DNA from: an uncultured Ruminococcus sp.
GTDB taxonomy: Bacteria > Bacillota > Clostridia > Oscillospirales > CAG-272
Reading direction: 5' to 3'
NCBI GenBank assembly: GCA_902778725.1
Contig: CACYYS010000004.1
Coordinates: 1 to 53,964 of the forward strand
Length of the DNA: 53,964 nt
The notes below the pieces were generated by a model. That model was not told the origin of the DNA. It made no database searches and saw nothing but the letters and a program-made list of their open reading frames with translations. The position numbers were made by a program, and so were the translations under genes. Positions 1 to 8,810 of this stretch are shown piece by piece (position 1 is the stretch's first letter; each line of letters starts with the position of its first letter).

Positions 1-105
1 AAGGAGTCAGGGAAGGATAGAAAAACGCGGGAGAAAAGACAGGGAGACGAAACTCCTTCCGTCAAAACTTCGTTTTGACACCTCCCTCAGGAGGGAGGCT
101 ATAAA
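1..105 (-). repeat. MITE-like repeat, cut by the window edge
   Basis: One end of a structured extragenic repeat that recurs near 17251-17412 and 30542-30640. On the plus strand it holds ACTCCTTCC (52-60), a hairpin with arms GTCAAAAC (61-68) and GTTTTGAC (72-79) around TTC, then the palindrome CCTCCCTC-AG-GAGGGAGG (81-98) followed by CTATAAA. The flanks match the copy at 17338-17390 almost base for base, but the hairpin arms differ completely. AAGGAGTCAGGG at 1-12 is the inner part of the opposite end, and the rest lies outside the window. No transposase is present, so a non-autonomous element is an inference. Confidence 0.7.
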
Positions 106-138
106 AATCCCTTCTGCCTAAAAAGGACGCTCAAACCG

Positions 139-169
139 AAAAACGCCCTATTCTTAACGGGCGTTTTTT
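139..169 (-). terminator. Second terminator of cassette A
   Basis: Inverted repeat ACGCCC (143-148) and GGGCGT (159-164) flanked by A and T runs on both sides, so it can act in both directions. It would back up the terminator at 212-242 for the minus-strand transcript of the HerA-like gene. Confidence 0.7.
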
Positions 170-211
170 GATCCGAGGGAGGAGATGAACGCGCTGTATT
201 GCGCAAAAGGA

Positions 212-242
212 AAAAGCCGGGCATCCGTACCGCCCGGCTTTT
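212..242 (-). terminator. Rho-independent terminator for the HerA-like operon
   Basis: Arms AAAAGCCGGGC (212-222) and GCCCGGCTTTT (232-242) around a nine-base loop that reads GGTACGGAT on the minus strand. The same loop occurs in the copies at 17118-17149 and, with different arms, at 30308-30340. Confidence 0.8.
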
Positions 243-419
243 GGAGAAGGAGTTGCTTTGATTGCACTTTCCCTGCTCCCTGCCCCTTCAAAAAGTCTTT
301 TGCCTACTTTTCTTCAGAAAAGTACGGCGGCTTTTGGGGAAGGAGCGTCTTTGAATACGCTTTTTCTTTTCCCTGTCCCTTCAAAAAGTCTTTTGCCTTC
401 TTTTCTTCAGAAAAGAAGG

Positions 420-1952
420 TTATAGTTTTTTCAGGATACTGAGCAGGCCGCGGGAGAGGAGGGAGCCGCCGGTGCGGATCAGCTGGGACTCGATCTTATC
501 CCGGCGTTTTTCGGCGCGTTTATCCTCCGCTTTCTTTTTCTTTTCGGCTTCCTTTTCCTTTTTTTCTTTTTCCTTTTCCTCGGCGGCTTTTTCCGCCGCC
601 TCGGCTTTTTTGCGTTCGTTCTCTTCTTTTTCCTTTTCGGCGGCGTCGGCGGCTTCGGCGGCGCGGCCGGTGAGGATCTCGTAGGCGCTTTCGCTGTCCA
701 CGGGGGTATCGTACTTATCGCCGACGGGGGAGTGGAGCATTGCGGCGCGGCGGGCGGTAGCGGAGGCGGGCGCCATCAGGCTTTCGGGGCAGAGGATGGC
801 GGACCGTTCGACGACGGAGGGAACGCCCTTTTCGTCGAGGCAGGAGACGAGCGCCTCGCCGGTGCCGAGGGTCATGATCGCTTCCTCGGTGGAGAAGGCG
901 GGGTTGGGGCGGAAGGTCTGGGCGGCGGTGCGGACGGCCTTCTGCTCGGCGGGGGTATAGGCGCGGAGGGCGTGCTGGACGCGGTTGGAGAGCTGGGCGA
1001 GGACGGGATCGGGGATATCGGAGGGGCTCTGGGTGACGAAGTAGATGCCTACGCCCTTGGAGCGGATCAGCTTGACGGTCTGTTCGATCTTGGCGAGCAG
1101 GGCTTTGGGCGCGTCGGAGAAGAGGAGGTGCGCCTCGTCGAAGAAGAAGACGAGCTTCGGCTTGTCGGGGTCACCCACCTCGGGGAGGACCTCGAAGAGC
1201 TCCGCCATCATCCAGAGGAGGAAGATGGCGTAGATGCGGGGGGAGCGGATGGTCTCGACGCAGTGGAGGACGTTGATATAGCCGCGGCCGTCCTCGGCGG
1301 TCCGGATCCAGTCGAGGATATCGAAGGCGGGCTCGCCGAAGAAGAGCTCTCCGCCCTCCTTGTCGAGGGGGAGGAGGGCGCGGAGGATGGCGCCGATGCT
1401 CTGGGGCGCGACGTTCCCGTAGGTGGAGGTGAACTCGTCGCGGTGGTCGGAGACGTAGGTGAGCATGGCGCGCAGGTCCTTGAGGTCGAGGATCTTGAGG
1501 CCCTGCTCGTCGGCGACGCGGAAGACGATCTCGAGGACTCCCTCCTGCACGTCGGTGAGGTCGAGGATGCGGGAGAGGAGGGCGGGGCCGATATCGGAGA
1601 CGGTGGTGCGGATCTGGTGGCCGCCCTTGCCGTAGAGATCGTAGAACACGGTGGGGTAGGGGCGGTAGGAGAAGGTATCGCGGATGCCGAAGCGGTCGAT
1701 GCGCCGCTGCATCCCGTCGCTGTCCTTGCCCTTTTCACAGATGCCGGAGACGTCCCCCTTGACGTCGCAGAGGAAGACGGGGACGCCGGCGGCGGAGAAG
1801 GACTCCGCCATCACCTTCATCGTGACGGTCTTGCCGGTGCCGCTCGCGCCCGCGATCAGCCCGTGGCGGTTTGCCTGAGAGAGAGGGAGAAAGACTTTCT
1901 TTTCCGGGTCGTCTTTGGAGAGGCCGAGATAGATCTTTCCGTCTTCCAGCAT
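420..1952 (-). CDS. HerA-like P-loop ATPase (DUF853 family)
   Basis: Predicted cytoplasmic ATPase of 510 residues related to the HerA/FtsK-type DUF853 proteins. A Walker A motif GASGTGKT is near residue 36, followed by DVKGDVSG. A hydrophobic strand ending in FFFDEAHLLF (about residue 270) serves as Walker B, and a glutamine-containing VTQSPSDIPD segment follows. The last 90 residues are a very charged Lys/Glu/Ala stretch, probably coiled coil, ending in a hydrophobic GGSLLSRGLLSILKKL tail. The ATG is preceded by AAAGGA in the end of the upstream gene, five bases away, so both are probably cotranscribed. The family is widespread, but its role in bacteria is poorly known; DNA translocation is inferred from HerA. 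The stop codon abuts a repeat hairpin. Confidence 0.88.
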   Translation of the reverse strand: MLEDGKIYLGLSKDDPEKKVFLPLSQANRHGLIAGASGTGKTVTMKVMAESFSAAGVPVFLCDVKGDVSGICEKGKDSDGMQRRIDRFGIRDTFSYRPYPTVFYDLYGKGGHQIRTTVSDIGPALLSRILDLTDVQEGVLEIVFRVADEQGLKILDLKDLRAMLTYVSDHRDEFTSTYGNVAPQSIGAILRALLPLDKEGGELFFGEPAFDILDWIRTAEDGRGYINVLHCVETIRSPRIYAIFLLWMMAELFEVLPEVGDPDKPKLVFFFDEAHLLFSDAPKALLAKIEQTVKLIRSKGVGIYFVTQSPSDIPDPVLAQLSNRVQHALRAYTPAEQKAVRTAAQTFRPNPAFSTEEAIMTLGTGEALVSCLDEKGVPSVVERSAILCPESLMAPASATARRAAMLHSPVGDKYDTPVDSESAYEILTGRAAEAADAAEKEKEENERKKAEAAEKAAEEKEKEKKEKEAEKKKKAEDKRAEKRRDKIESQLIRTGGSLLSRGLLSILKKL

Positions 1953-1957
1953 GGGAG

Positions 1958-4900
1958 TTATCCTTTCTTTTCCTGATCTTTGGTTTCTTTCTTTTTGCCG
2001 GAGCGCAGGATGAAGAAGCCGACGAGCGCCCCGACGGCGACGGCGCCCGCGATCACGAGGATCGGGACGAGGGGGGAGGCGCCGCCGGAGCCGCCGACGG
2101 GCTCGGTGACGGCGGGAGCCGTGTTCTCTCCGCTCCCGGTCCCCTCCGGCTCACCGACCGTCTCGACCTTGTCGAAGGCGCCGATGCGGGAGGCGAGAGA
2201 CCGGGGATTCTGCGGGAAGGAGAAGACGGTGTCGAGGGGCTGGGGCGGGTCGATCACGGGGACTCCGTCCCGGAAGGTGACGGGCTGGGTAAAGAGCAGC
2301 CGGTAGGAGTAGCCGAGACCGGAGCGGAGCTTGGCGTGGTAGACCGCCCAGACGTCCCCCCCGTCCGGGGAGACGGTGAAGACCATCGCGCCCGGGGAGA
2401 CGACGCCGGCGACCGTGTTCTTCTGGTGCAGGGGGCGCGGCTGTTTTTCCCAGAGGGAGGCGTTGGTGAGCTTGTCGGACTCCGTCCCCTTGAAGCGGAG
2501 GAGCCCGGTGCAGTAGGCGTCCGTGTAGGTCTGGTTGGCGGAGTAGGCGAGCCAGAGCTGCCCGTCCGGCGAATAGATGGGGAAGGGTCCCTCCTGGATC
2601 AGGACGTTGCTCCCCTGCCCCTCCCAGGAGGTGGTGACGGTGGAGATCTGTACCATTTTGCCGCCCGCCTTGAAGGCGGTGGGGCTTTCCAGCTCGCCCA
2701 TAAAGAGGCTCTGGCGGTGGAGGGAGCCGACGATGCGGTCCGCTTTACGGAAGAAGCCGCCGCACACGAGGTAGCGCGTCCCGCCGTAGTCGATGATGCG
2801 GGGGGAGAGGTAGCCGTAGACCTCCTCGTCCACGTTGGCGAGGATCCCTTTATAGGTAAAGCCGTCGAAGGGGTTCTCTCCCTTCCCTTCCCAGACGTAG
2901 GGCCGGCGGGTATCGTCGGAGGAGGTGGCGGAGCAGGTGCAGTAGATATACCACTTGCCGTCGAGGAAGTAGACCTGCGGCGCCCAGAGGCTGGTGATCT
3001 CCTTGCCCTGTCCCGTGACCGAGGCGCTCCAGACCATCAGGGGGGTGGAGGCGGAGAGGTCGGGGAGGTTTGCCGCGCGGGTGAGCCAGAGGGCGGGCTT
3101 GCCGTTATAGTCCTCCGAGTAGGAGTAGTAATACCATCCGTCGCGGTAGTAGACGGAGGGGTCGGCGTAGGAGGCGATGGGGTTCTCAAAGTCGATCTTT
3201 CCCGAGAGCTCGGCGTCCGGCCTGAGGGAGGCGGCGATCTCGAGGGAGTCGGAGCAGACCTTTTTGGAGTGGTAGAGGTTCTTTTCCACGCCGCGGATCG
3301 CGTTCACGCGGGAGAAGTCTCCGCCGCGGAGGGCGAGGGCGTAATGCCCGGTGAACTTGACGTCGCTGTCCGCCTCAAAGGCGAGGATGTCGCCGCGGAA
3401 GGCGCCGCCCGTGACGGTGACGGAGACGTCGCCCGAGACGGAGACGGACTGTCCGACGGCGGGGGAGGCCGCCGCCATGCCGAAGACGCTGCAGTCAAAG
3501 GTCCCGCCGGAGACCGAGAGCGTCACGTTCCCCGTAAGGGAGTTCTGCCCGTTGCCGGCGACGGCGCCGTGGAAACGGCCGCCTGTTACGGTAAGGGAGA
3601 TATCCCCCTCCGCCTTGCGGTCGGGGGCGGTGGCGGCGAGGCGGACGCTGCCGCCGTAGACGTTCTCCCAGTCGCCGCCCTCGACGGTGAGGGAGGCGCC
3701 TTTTGAGGCAGAGCCGGCCGCGGCGAAGCCGCCGCAGAGGGAGGGATAGGCGAAATAGAGACTGTCGGGGAGCAGCGGGCAGGTCACGCTCGCCCGGACG
3801 GTCGTTTTGCGGCCGCCGCAGGCGATCCAGACGCCGCTCTTTGCCCGCGCGGTGAAGGCGATATGGGAGATCTCGGTCTCTCCCTCGCCCGTAAAGGAGA
3901 GGACGGAGGAGAGGCGGAGGTGAGAACCGAAGACGGCGGAGTAGTCGACGCAGCAGAAGGAGCCGCCGAAGGAGCGGAGCCCGTCGCCGAGGTTGACGGA
4001 GGCGGGATCGCGCAGGTCATACTGACCGAGGAGAACGACCGAGGCGCCGGGGGACGCCGGGAGATCCTTTTGCGGGTCGAGAGGGGTAACGCCGTCCTGC
4101 TGCCCGGTGAGGGAAAGCCCGACGAAGACGACGGAGCCGAGATCGGTGAAGCCGTCGATCTCCGTGCCGGAGACGTATTTCCGCCCCGCGACCTCCGGCG
4201 CGTCGACGGACGTGCCGCTCTCGCGCCGGAGGATCCCGAGATCGCCGCCGACCGGGCCCTTCACCGCGATCGTTTTGGGGGCGGTGGAGCGGAAGAGGGC
4301 GGCGCCGACCGAGCCCACGGCGCCGTTTTCCGTAAGGGTGAGCTTTTCGGTCACCACCGTTTGCAGGATGACCGAAACGTCGCCGCCGGTCCTCTCGCCG
4401 GAGGCGCCGCAGATCTCCCTCGCAAAGATCCGGTAGGGGGTGGAGGAGAGCAGCGCGACGGCGACGGTCCCGCTCTTGGAGCGGCCGCCCTTCACGCTCT
4501 CATATTCTCCGGCGCGCAGGAGGATCGTATGTCCCGCTTCCGACTCGCCGCCGTCGACCGAAAGGGCGCCCTCGACCTTCGTCCACTCCTCCGCCGTGAA
4601 GGAGTGGCCGTTCATGAGGAGGACGGCGTTCTCCGCCTTGATCGGCGTATTCACGGTGAGCGCGCAGGGAAGGGACTGCTCGCCGCGCAGGACGAGCGCG
4701 CTCTTGTCCCCTTCCCGGAAAAAGGCCGTCTCGCCGACCGCGGGGAGCAGGGAGAGGTCCGCCTCGACCGCGTCGGTCAGATAAAAGATCAAGCGCTCCT
4801 CCTCGGGCGAGATGCCGCGCACGGCGTCCTCAAAGCGCATCGGCTCGTAGGGCGTAAGGCCGGAGGCGCCCGCCTTGCCCTGTGAGGAGAGGTAGCGGAC

Positions 4901-5947
4901 GGGCGGGAAAAAGAGGAGCCGTTCCGCGAGGCTCGCGGAGGCGACCGTGGCGGTCGCGCGGCCGAGCACGCCCTCCGCCGAGAGGGGCGTGCAGGTTTTG
5001 TCCAGATTGGCGTCTCTCTGGATATCGAGGGTAAAGTCCCCGAGAAGGGAGCCCGTTTCCGGCTCCTTGACCGCGGCGACCGGCGCGGAGGAGAGCCTGC
5101 CGCCGGAGATCCGGATCGTTGCGCTGCCGTCGAAGACCGGCTGGTTCTGGGTGGAGTTGCCCCCCTTGCGGGAGACGGCGTAGATCCCTTTCTGGATGAC
5201 GGCGCCCGTTTCGACGCGGATCGTAACGTCCCCGTCGAGCCCGCAGAAGGTGGCGCCGGCGACGGCGCCGAGGTTGGAGGTGCCGGAGACGACGGCGCTG
5301 CCGCCGACGACGACCGTGACGTCTCCGATCACGCCGCAGGGCTGGCTGTCCTTATCGCGGTAGTTGCCGCCGTAGACGCCGCTCCACTTGCCGCCCCGCA
5401 CGTTGATCGAATAGCCGTAAAAGGAGCAGGCGTCGGCGGTCTTGACCGCGCCGCCGTAAGTGCCGCCGAAGATCGCGGGCGCCGTCCCGGTGACGTTCAG
5501 ATCGGTGCCAAAGGAGAGATCGTTGCCGCGGCCGTAGATGCGCGCGCCGCTCTGCCCTTTGATCGCCAGCCCGGAAAAGACCGTGTCCCCGGAGAGATAG
5601 AGCGCGGTCTTCACGGTGAGCGCGGCGTTGTCCGTCACGCGGTAGTCGACCCCTTTTGCGACGGAGGTGATCGTCACGGGCGCCGACGCCCTCGGGAAGG
5701 TGACGCCGGAGGCGCCGTCGAGGGTGACGGGCCCGCAGATCACGAGAGTCCCGCCGGCGGAGCCGAGGGCGTTATAGGCGGCGGCGAGGGTCTTTTTCGC
5801 CATTTTGGCGCTGCTGCCGTCGGCGGCGTCGCTGCCGCTGTCGGAGAGATAGACGGTCTTCGTCTCCGCGGCGCCCGCCGACGGCGCGGCGCAGAAGAGG
5901 CCGAGCGTCAGCAGCGCGGAGAGAAAGGTCAGGAACGTTTTTTTCAT
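1958..5947 (-). CDS. Large membrane-anchored beta-helix protein with GH43-like C-terminal domain
   Basis: A surface protein of about 1329 residues. The start chosen is the ATG at 5947, preceded by AAGGAGG; it gives a clear signal peptide (MKKTFLTFLSALLTLGLF then APSAGAA). The N-terminal part opens with VYLSDSGSDAADG and GGTLVICG, typical of pectin-lyase-fold DUF1565 regions. Many Gly-rich repeats of the type VTGGxFxGxVxGxG run to about residue 900. From about residue 920 to 1255 it resembles glycoside hydrolase family 43: ADPSVYYRDGWYYY (Asp near 928), LWAPQVYFLDGKWYIY and QEGPFPIYSPDG (Glu near 1119) fit the catalytic positions. The C-terminus has one membrane segment (about 1292-1315) and a Lys-rich tail; there is no LPxTG motif. 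Binding or cleavage of a plant or host glycan is inferred; the substrate is unknown. Confidence 0.85.
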   Translation of the reverse strand: MKKTFLTFLSALLTLGLFCAAPSAGAAETKTVYLSDSGSDAADGSSAKMAKKTLAAAYNALGSAGGTLVICGPVTLDGASGVTFPRASAPVTITSVAKGVDYRVTDNAALTVKTALYLSGDTVFSGLAIKGQSGARIYGRGNDLSFGTDLNVTGTAPAIFGGTYGGAVKTADACSFYGYSINVRGGKWSGVYGGNYRDKDSQPCGVIGDVTVVVGGSAVVSGTSNLGAVAGATFCGLDGDVTIRVETGAVIQKGIYAVSRKGGNSTQNQPVFDGSATIRISGGRLSSAPVAAVKEPETGSLLGDFTLDIQRDANLDKTCTPLSAEGVLGRATATVASASLAERLLFFPPVRYLSSQGKAGASGLTPYEPMRFEDAVRGISPEEERLIFYLTDAVEADLSLLPAVGETAFFREGDKSALVLRGEQSLPCALTVNTPIKAENAVLLMNGHSFTAEEWTKVEGALSVDGGESEAGHTILLRAGEYESVKGGRSKSGTVAVALLSSTPYRIFAREICGASGERTGGDVSVILQTVVTEKLTLTENGAVGSVGAALFRSTAPKTIAVKGPVGGDLGILRRESGTSVDAPEVAGRKYVSGTEIDGFTDLGSVVFVGLSLTGQQDGVTPLDPQKDLPASPGASVVLLGQYDLRDPASVNLGDGLRSFGGSFCCVDYSAVFGSHLRLSSVLSFTGEGETEISHIAFTARAKSGVWIACGGRKTTVRASVTCPLLPDSLYFAYPSLCGGFAAAGSASKGASLTVEGGDWENVYGGSVRLAATAPDRKAEGDISLTVTGGRFHGAVAGNGQNSLTGNVTLSVSGGTFDCSVFGMAAASPAVGQSVSVSGDVSVTVTGGAFRGDILAFEADSDVKFTGHYALALRGGDFSRVNAIRGVEKNLYHSKKVCSDSLEIAASLRPDAELSGKIDFENPIASYADPSVYYRDGWYYYSYSEDYNGKPALWLTRAANLPDLSASTPLMVWSASVTGQGKEITSLWAPQVYFLDGKWYIYCTCSATSSDDTRRPYVWEGKGENPFDGFTYKGILANVDEEVYGYLSPRIIDYGGTRYLVCGGFFRKADRIVGSLHRQSLFMGELESPTAFKAGGKMVQISTVTTSWEGQGSNVLIQEGPFPIYSPDGQLWLAYSANQTYTDAYCTGLLRFKGTESDKLTNASLWEKQPRPLHQKNTVAGVVSPGAMVFTVSPDGGDVWAVYHAKLRSGLGYSYRLLFTQPVTFRDGVPVIDPPQPLDTVFSFPQNPRSLASRIGAFDKVETVGEPEGTGSGENTAPAVTEPVGGSGGASPLVPILVIAGAVAVGALVGFFILRSGKKKETKDQEKKG

Positions 5948-6026
5948 GGAACCTCCTTGATCCGCCGGGGGCGGATCTCTTGATGCTGTTTTCGGGAGGG
6001 GAAACTCCCTTGGGTCGGGCAAAAAC

Positions 6027-6055
6027 AGTATACCGCTTTTTTTCTTTTTTTGCAA
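6027..6055 (-). promoter_or_regulatory. Sigma-A-type promoter of the beta-helix/GH43 gene
   Basis: On the minus strand TTGCAA (6050-6055), 17-base spacer, TATACT (6027-6032). It lies about 80 bases upstream of the ATG and leaves room for the leader hairpin. Confidence 0.75.
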
Positions 6056-6204
6056 GACCATTCTGCAAAAAGAGAGGACGTTCCGGCCGTCGGCCCCCCC
6101 TCTTTTCTTCTGCTTTTATTCCGACGTTTTTCCCCGCGTCCGTCAAAGCGGGCGAATCCCTCTTTTTTCCTGCCCCGCTCCCCCCTCTTTCTTTCTCCGA
6201 CGTC

Positions 6205-6233
6205 TTGCAAAAGCGGGGAAATCGTGCTATACT
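6205..6233 (+). promoter_or_regulatory. Sigma-A-type promoter of the aminotransferase-galK operon
   Basis: TTGCAA (6205-6210), 17-base spacer, TATACT (6228-6233), about 55 bases before the GTG start. It is the only strong promoter seen for the long plus-strand operon that ends at the terminator at 15917-15955. Confidence 0.8.
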
Positions 6234-6288
6234 TTACTATGTACGACTATGATCTGTACGACTCTCTCTCAGACAAAGGAGCGAAAAA

Positions 6289-7494
6289 GTGACGATCCGC
6301 GCATCCGACCGGCTTGCTCCGGTCCGTTCCGATATCCGCGGCCCGCTCTACGAGGAGGCGCTCCGCATGAAGGCTGCGGGGACGGAGGTCCTGATGCTGA
6401 ACACCGGCAACCCCGGGCGCTTCGGCTTTTCCCTGCCGGAGTCTCTGCGCGCCGCCCTCCTCTCCCGCCTCGACGAGGCGGTCCCCTACTGCGACGTGCG
6501 CGGGATGCTCGACGCGCGCGAGGCCGTCGCCCGCTACCACCGGGAGCAAGGGATCGAAGGCGCCTCCCCGGACGGCGTGTTCCTCTCCAACGGCGTGTCG
6601 GAGGCGGCGTCGATGCTGGCGGCCGCGCTGCTCGGCACGGGCGAGGAGCTGCTGCTCCCCTCCCCCTGCTACAGCCTGTGGAGCAACGCCGCCCGCCTGG
6701 CGGACGCCGTGCCCGTCTTTTACCGCTGCGACCCCGCAAACGGCTGGCAGCCCGACCTTGACGATATCAAAAGGAAGATCGGCCCGAGGACGAAGGCGAT
6801 CCTTGTGATCGACCCCAACAACCCGACCGGCGCGGTCTACGGCAGGGAGATCCTCGAGGGGATCGCCGCTCTCGCGCGGGAGCGGGGACTGGTCCTGATC
6901 GCGGACGAGATCTACGACCGGCTCGTCCTCGACGGCGCGCCCTTCCTCTCCCTCGCCTCCCTCGCGCCGGATCTTCCCTGCGTGACCCTGAACGGCCTCA
7001 GCAAATCGCATATCGTCTGCGGCTTTCGCTGCGGGTGGATGCTCTTCAGCGGGCCCGCCGGGGTCCTCGACGAGGTCCGCGCCGGGGTGATGAAGCTGGC
7101 GGCGATGCGCCTCTGCGGCAACGTCCTCTCCCAGCTCGCCGTCCCCGCAGCCCTCGCCGACACCGCCTTTACCCGGGAGATGCTCGAAGGCCGTATCCGC
7201 GGGCAGCGGGACGTCTTCTGCCGGGCGCTGGACGGGATCGACGGCGTCTCCTACGTCAAAAACCGCGCGGCGTTCTACCTCTTCCCAGGGCTGGAGCGGG
7301 AGCGCTTCTCCTTTGAAAGCGCGGAGGAGTTCGCCCTTGCCTTCCTGCGCGAGGAGCGCGTGCTCGTGATCCCCGGCTCCGGGTTCGACTGGACGGAGGA
7401 TCTCCGCTTCCGCGTCGTGATGCTGCCGGAGGCGCCCGTCCTCCGGGACGCCGCCGACGCGCTCGGGCGCTTCCTCTCCCGGCACAGACGCTGA
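6289..7494 (+). CDS. PLP-dependent aminotransferase class I/II (AlaA-like)
   Basis: A fold-type I aminotransferase of 401 residues, cytoplasmic, probably acting on alanine or another small amino acid. The N-terminus RSDIRGPLYEEA with LNTGNPGRFGF matches the AlaA/YfbQ group. NGVSEAASM begins the cofactor-binding region, DPNNPTGAVYG is the usual Asn-Pro-Thr-Gly motif, ADEIYDRLV carries the Asp that contacts the pyridine nitrogen, and LNGLSKSHIVCGFRCGW contains the Schiff-base lysine. The GTG start is preceded by AAAGGAG at a good distance. It is the first gene of a long operon, and galK follows after 34 bases. The exact substrate cannot be read from sequence. Confidence 0.9.
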   Translation: MTIRASDRLAPVRSDIRGPLYEEALRMKAAGTEVLMLNTGNPGRFGFSLPESLRAALLSRLDEAVPYCDVRGMLDAREAVARYHREQGIEGASPDGVFLSNGVSEAASMLAAALLGTGEELLLPSPCYSLWSNAARLADAVPVFYRCDPANGWQPDLDDIKRKIGPRTKAILVIDPNNPTGAVYGREILEGIAALARERGLVLIADEIYDRLVLDGAPFLSLASLAPDLPCVTLNGLSKSHIVCGFRCGWMLFSGPAGVLDEVRAGVMKLAAMRLCGNVLSQLAVPAALADTAFTREMLEGRIRGQRDVFCRALDGIDGVSYVKNRAAFYLFPGLERERFSFESAEEFALAFLREERVLVIPGSGFDWTEDLRFRVVMLPEAPVLRDAADALGRFLSRHRR

Positions 7495-7528
7495 AAAAAA
7501 GAAAATACGATCCGAAAGGAAAAAAATC

Positions 7529-8809
7529 ATGAAAGCAACAGAACTGAAGCAGTATCTCACCGAAGGCAGGGGCGACGCCGCCCTGCGCCGCCTCTACGGC
7601 AAAAAGGCGGAAGGACAGCGGGGACGCTATCTCTCCCTGCTCGGGGATTTTCTCTCCGAGTACGGGGATCTTGACGTCTCCTTCTTCTCCGTCCCCGGGC
7701 GCAGCGAGATCTCCGGCAACCATACCGACCACAACCACGGCAAGGTCCTCTGCGGCGCGATCGACCTCGATATCATCGCCGTGGCGGCAAAGACCGGGGA
7801 CGACTGCATCCGCGTGCACAGCAAGGGCTACAGCGAGGACGTCATCCCCCTCTCCGAGACCGACGAGCCAAACGAGGCGTGGTTCTACAAATCCCGCAGC
7901 CTGATCGCGGGCGTCTGCGCCGGGATGAAGAAGAACGGCCACAGCGTCGTCCCCTTCTGCGCCTGCACGACAAACGACGTGAAGACCGGCTCCGGCCTCT
8001 CCTCCTCCGCCGCCTTTGAGGTGATGATCGGCAACATCGAGAACCACCTTGCAAACGGGGGAAGGATCGGCGCGCCCGAGATCGCGCGCATCTCCCAGTA
8101 CGCGGAGAACGTCTTCTTCGGCAAGCCCTGCGGCCTGATGGACCAGACGGCGTGCGCGGTCGGCGGCTTTGTGGCGATCGACTTTGCGGATCCGCGGGAT
8201 CCCGTCATCACCCCCCTCGACTTCGACCTCACCGCAAACGGCTACTCCCTCTGCATCGTCAATACCGGCGGCAACCACGCCGACCTCAACGACGACTACG
8301 CCTCCGTTCCCGCGGAGATGAAGAAGATCGCCGCCTACTACGGGCGCGACGCGCTGCGCGGGATCACCTTTGACCAGCTGATCGCCGACGCGCCGGTCCT
8401 GCGCCGCGCGGCGGGCGACCGGGCGCTCCTGCGCGCGATGCACTTCGTCTCGGAGAACGAGCGGGTCGAGCGGCAGACCGCGGCGCTGGAAAAGAAGGAC
8501 CTCGACGCCTTTTTCGCCGGGGTGAAGGCGAGCGGAGACTCCAGCTATAAGTATCTCCAGAACGTCTACACCGTCAAGAACGTGGAGGAGCAGGGACTCA
8601 GTCTCGCCCTCTGCGTGACCGAGCGGATCACGCAGGGCTGGGGCGGCGCCTTCCGCGTCCACGGCGGCGGCTTTGCCGGGACGATCCAGGCGTTCATCCC
8701 CTCGGAGAAGACCGCGGACTACGCGGCGATCATGGACCACGTCTTCGGCGCCGGCGCCTGCTCGGTGCTTGCGGTCCGTCCCGAGGGCGCGATCCGCGTG
8801 GATCTTTAA
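7529..8809 (+). CDS. galK: Galactokinase
   Basis: GHMP-family sugar kinase of 426 residues that phosphorylates galactose at C1 in the Leloir pathway. The galactokinase signature appears as PGRSEISGNHTDHNHGKVL near residue 55. The GHMP ATP loop is present as TGSGLSSSAAFE near residue 153, and the third motif is RVHGGGFAGT near 375. GLMDQTACAVGG matches the conserved substrate region. AAAGGA precedes the ATG. No galT or galE is in the window, so galactose use would rely on genes elsewhere. It is cotranscribed with the aminotransferase before it and sits one base upstream of the next gene. Some clostridial members of this subgroup are annotated only as galactokinase-like, so specificity is inferred. 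Confidence 0.9.
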   Translation: MKATELKQYLTEGRGDAALRRLYGKKAEGQRGRYLSLLGDFLSEYGDLDVSFFSVPGRSEISGNHTDHNHGKVLCGAIDLDIIAVAAKTGDDCIRVHSKGYSEDVIPLSETDEPNEAWFYKSRSLIAGVCAGMKKNGHSVVPFCACTTNDVKTGSGLSSSAAFEVMIGNIENHLANGGRIGAPEIARISQYAENVFFGKPCGLMDQTACAVGGFVAIDFADPRDPVITPLDFDLTANGYSLCIVNTGGNHADLNDDYASVPAEMKKIAAYYGRDALRGITFDQLIADAPVLRRAAGDRALLRAMHFVSENERVERQTAALEKKDLDAFFAGVKASGDSSYKYLQNVYTVKNVEEQGLSLALCVTERITQGWGGAFRVHGGGFAGTIQAFIPSEKTADYAAIMDHVFGAGACSVLAVRPEGAIRVDL

Positions 8810-8810
8810 G

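Larger units (their letters stand above)
124..419 (-). repeat. Extragenic terminator-cassette repeat, copy A
   Basis: Read on the minus strand, this stretch follows the HerA-like gene and carries the cassette also seen at 17036-17223 and 30224-30413. In order it has a hairpin with TGAA loop, a conserved stretch rich in AAAAGACTTTTTGAAG, a GC-rich terminator with loop GGTACGGAT, and a second terminator. The first part is tandemly duplicated: hairpin TACTTTTC/GAAAAGTA at 305-324 and hairpin CCTTCTTTTC/GAAAAGAAGG at 396-419. The second hairpin touches the stop codon of the HerA-like gene (420-422) without any spacer. No gene is visible here. Confidence 0.75.
5948..6288. other. Divergent intergenic region with two promoters and leader hairpins
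   Basis: A 341-base gap between divergent genes. It has a promoter on each strand, listed separately. The minus-strand leader carries a hairpin GATCCGC/GCGGATC (5959-5965 and 5971-5977) directly in front of the AAGGAGG of the beta-helix protein, and a weaker GGGAG/CTCCC pair further upstream. The middle (6060-6200) is pyrimidine-rich without a recognisable gene or site. Confidence 0.6.

Noticed and set aside
185..442. Small plus-strand gene of 85 codons at the left edge
   Set aside because: It is read through terminator-cassette repeats; the peptide repeats FAYFSSEKYGG twice because of the tandem hairpins.
732..1976. Long plus-strand open frame opposite the HerA-like gene
   Set aside because: It is Gly/Glu/Ala/Asp-rich nonsense typical of antisense frames in GC-rich DNA, has no ribosome binding site, and the opposite frame has clear motifs.
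1958..2100. Sortase anchor in the beta-helix/GH43 protein
   Set aside because: A membrane segment and Lys-rich tail are present but no LPxTG-like motif precedes them.
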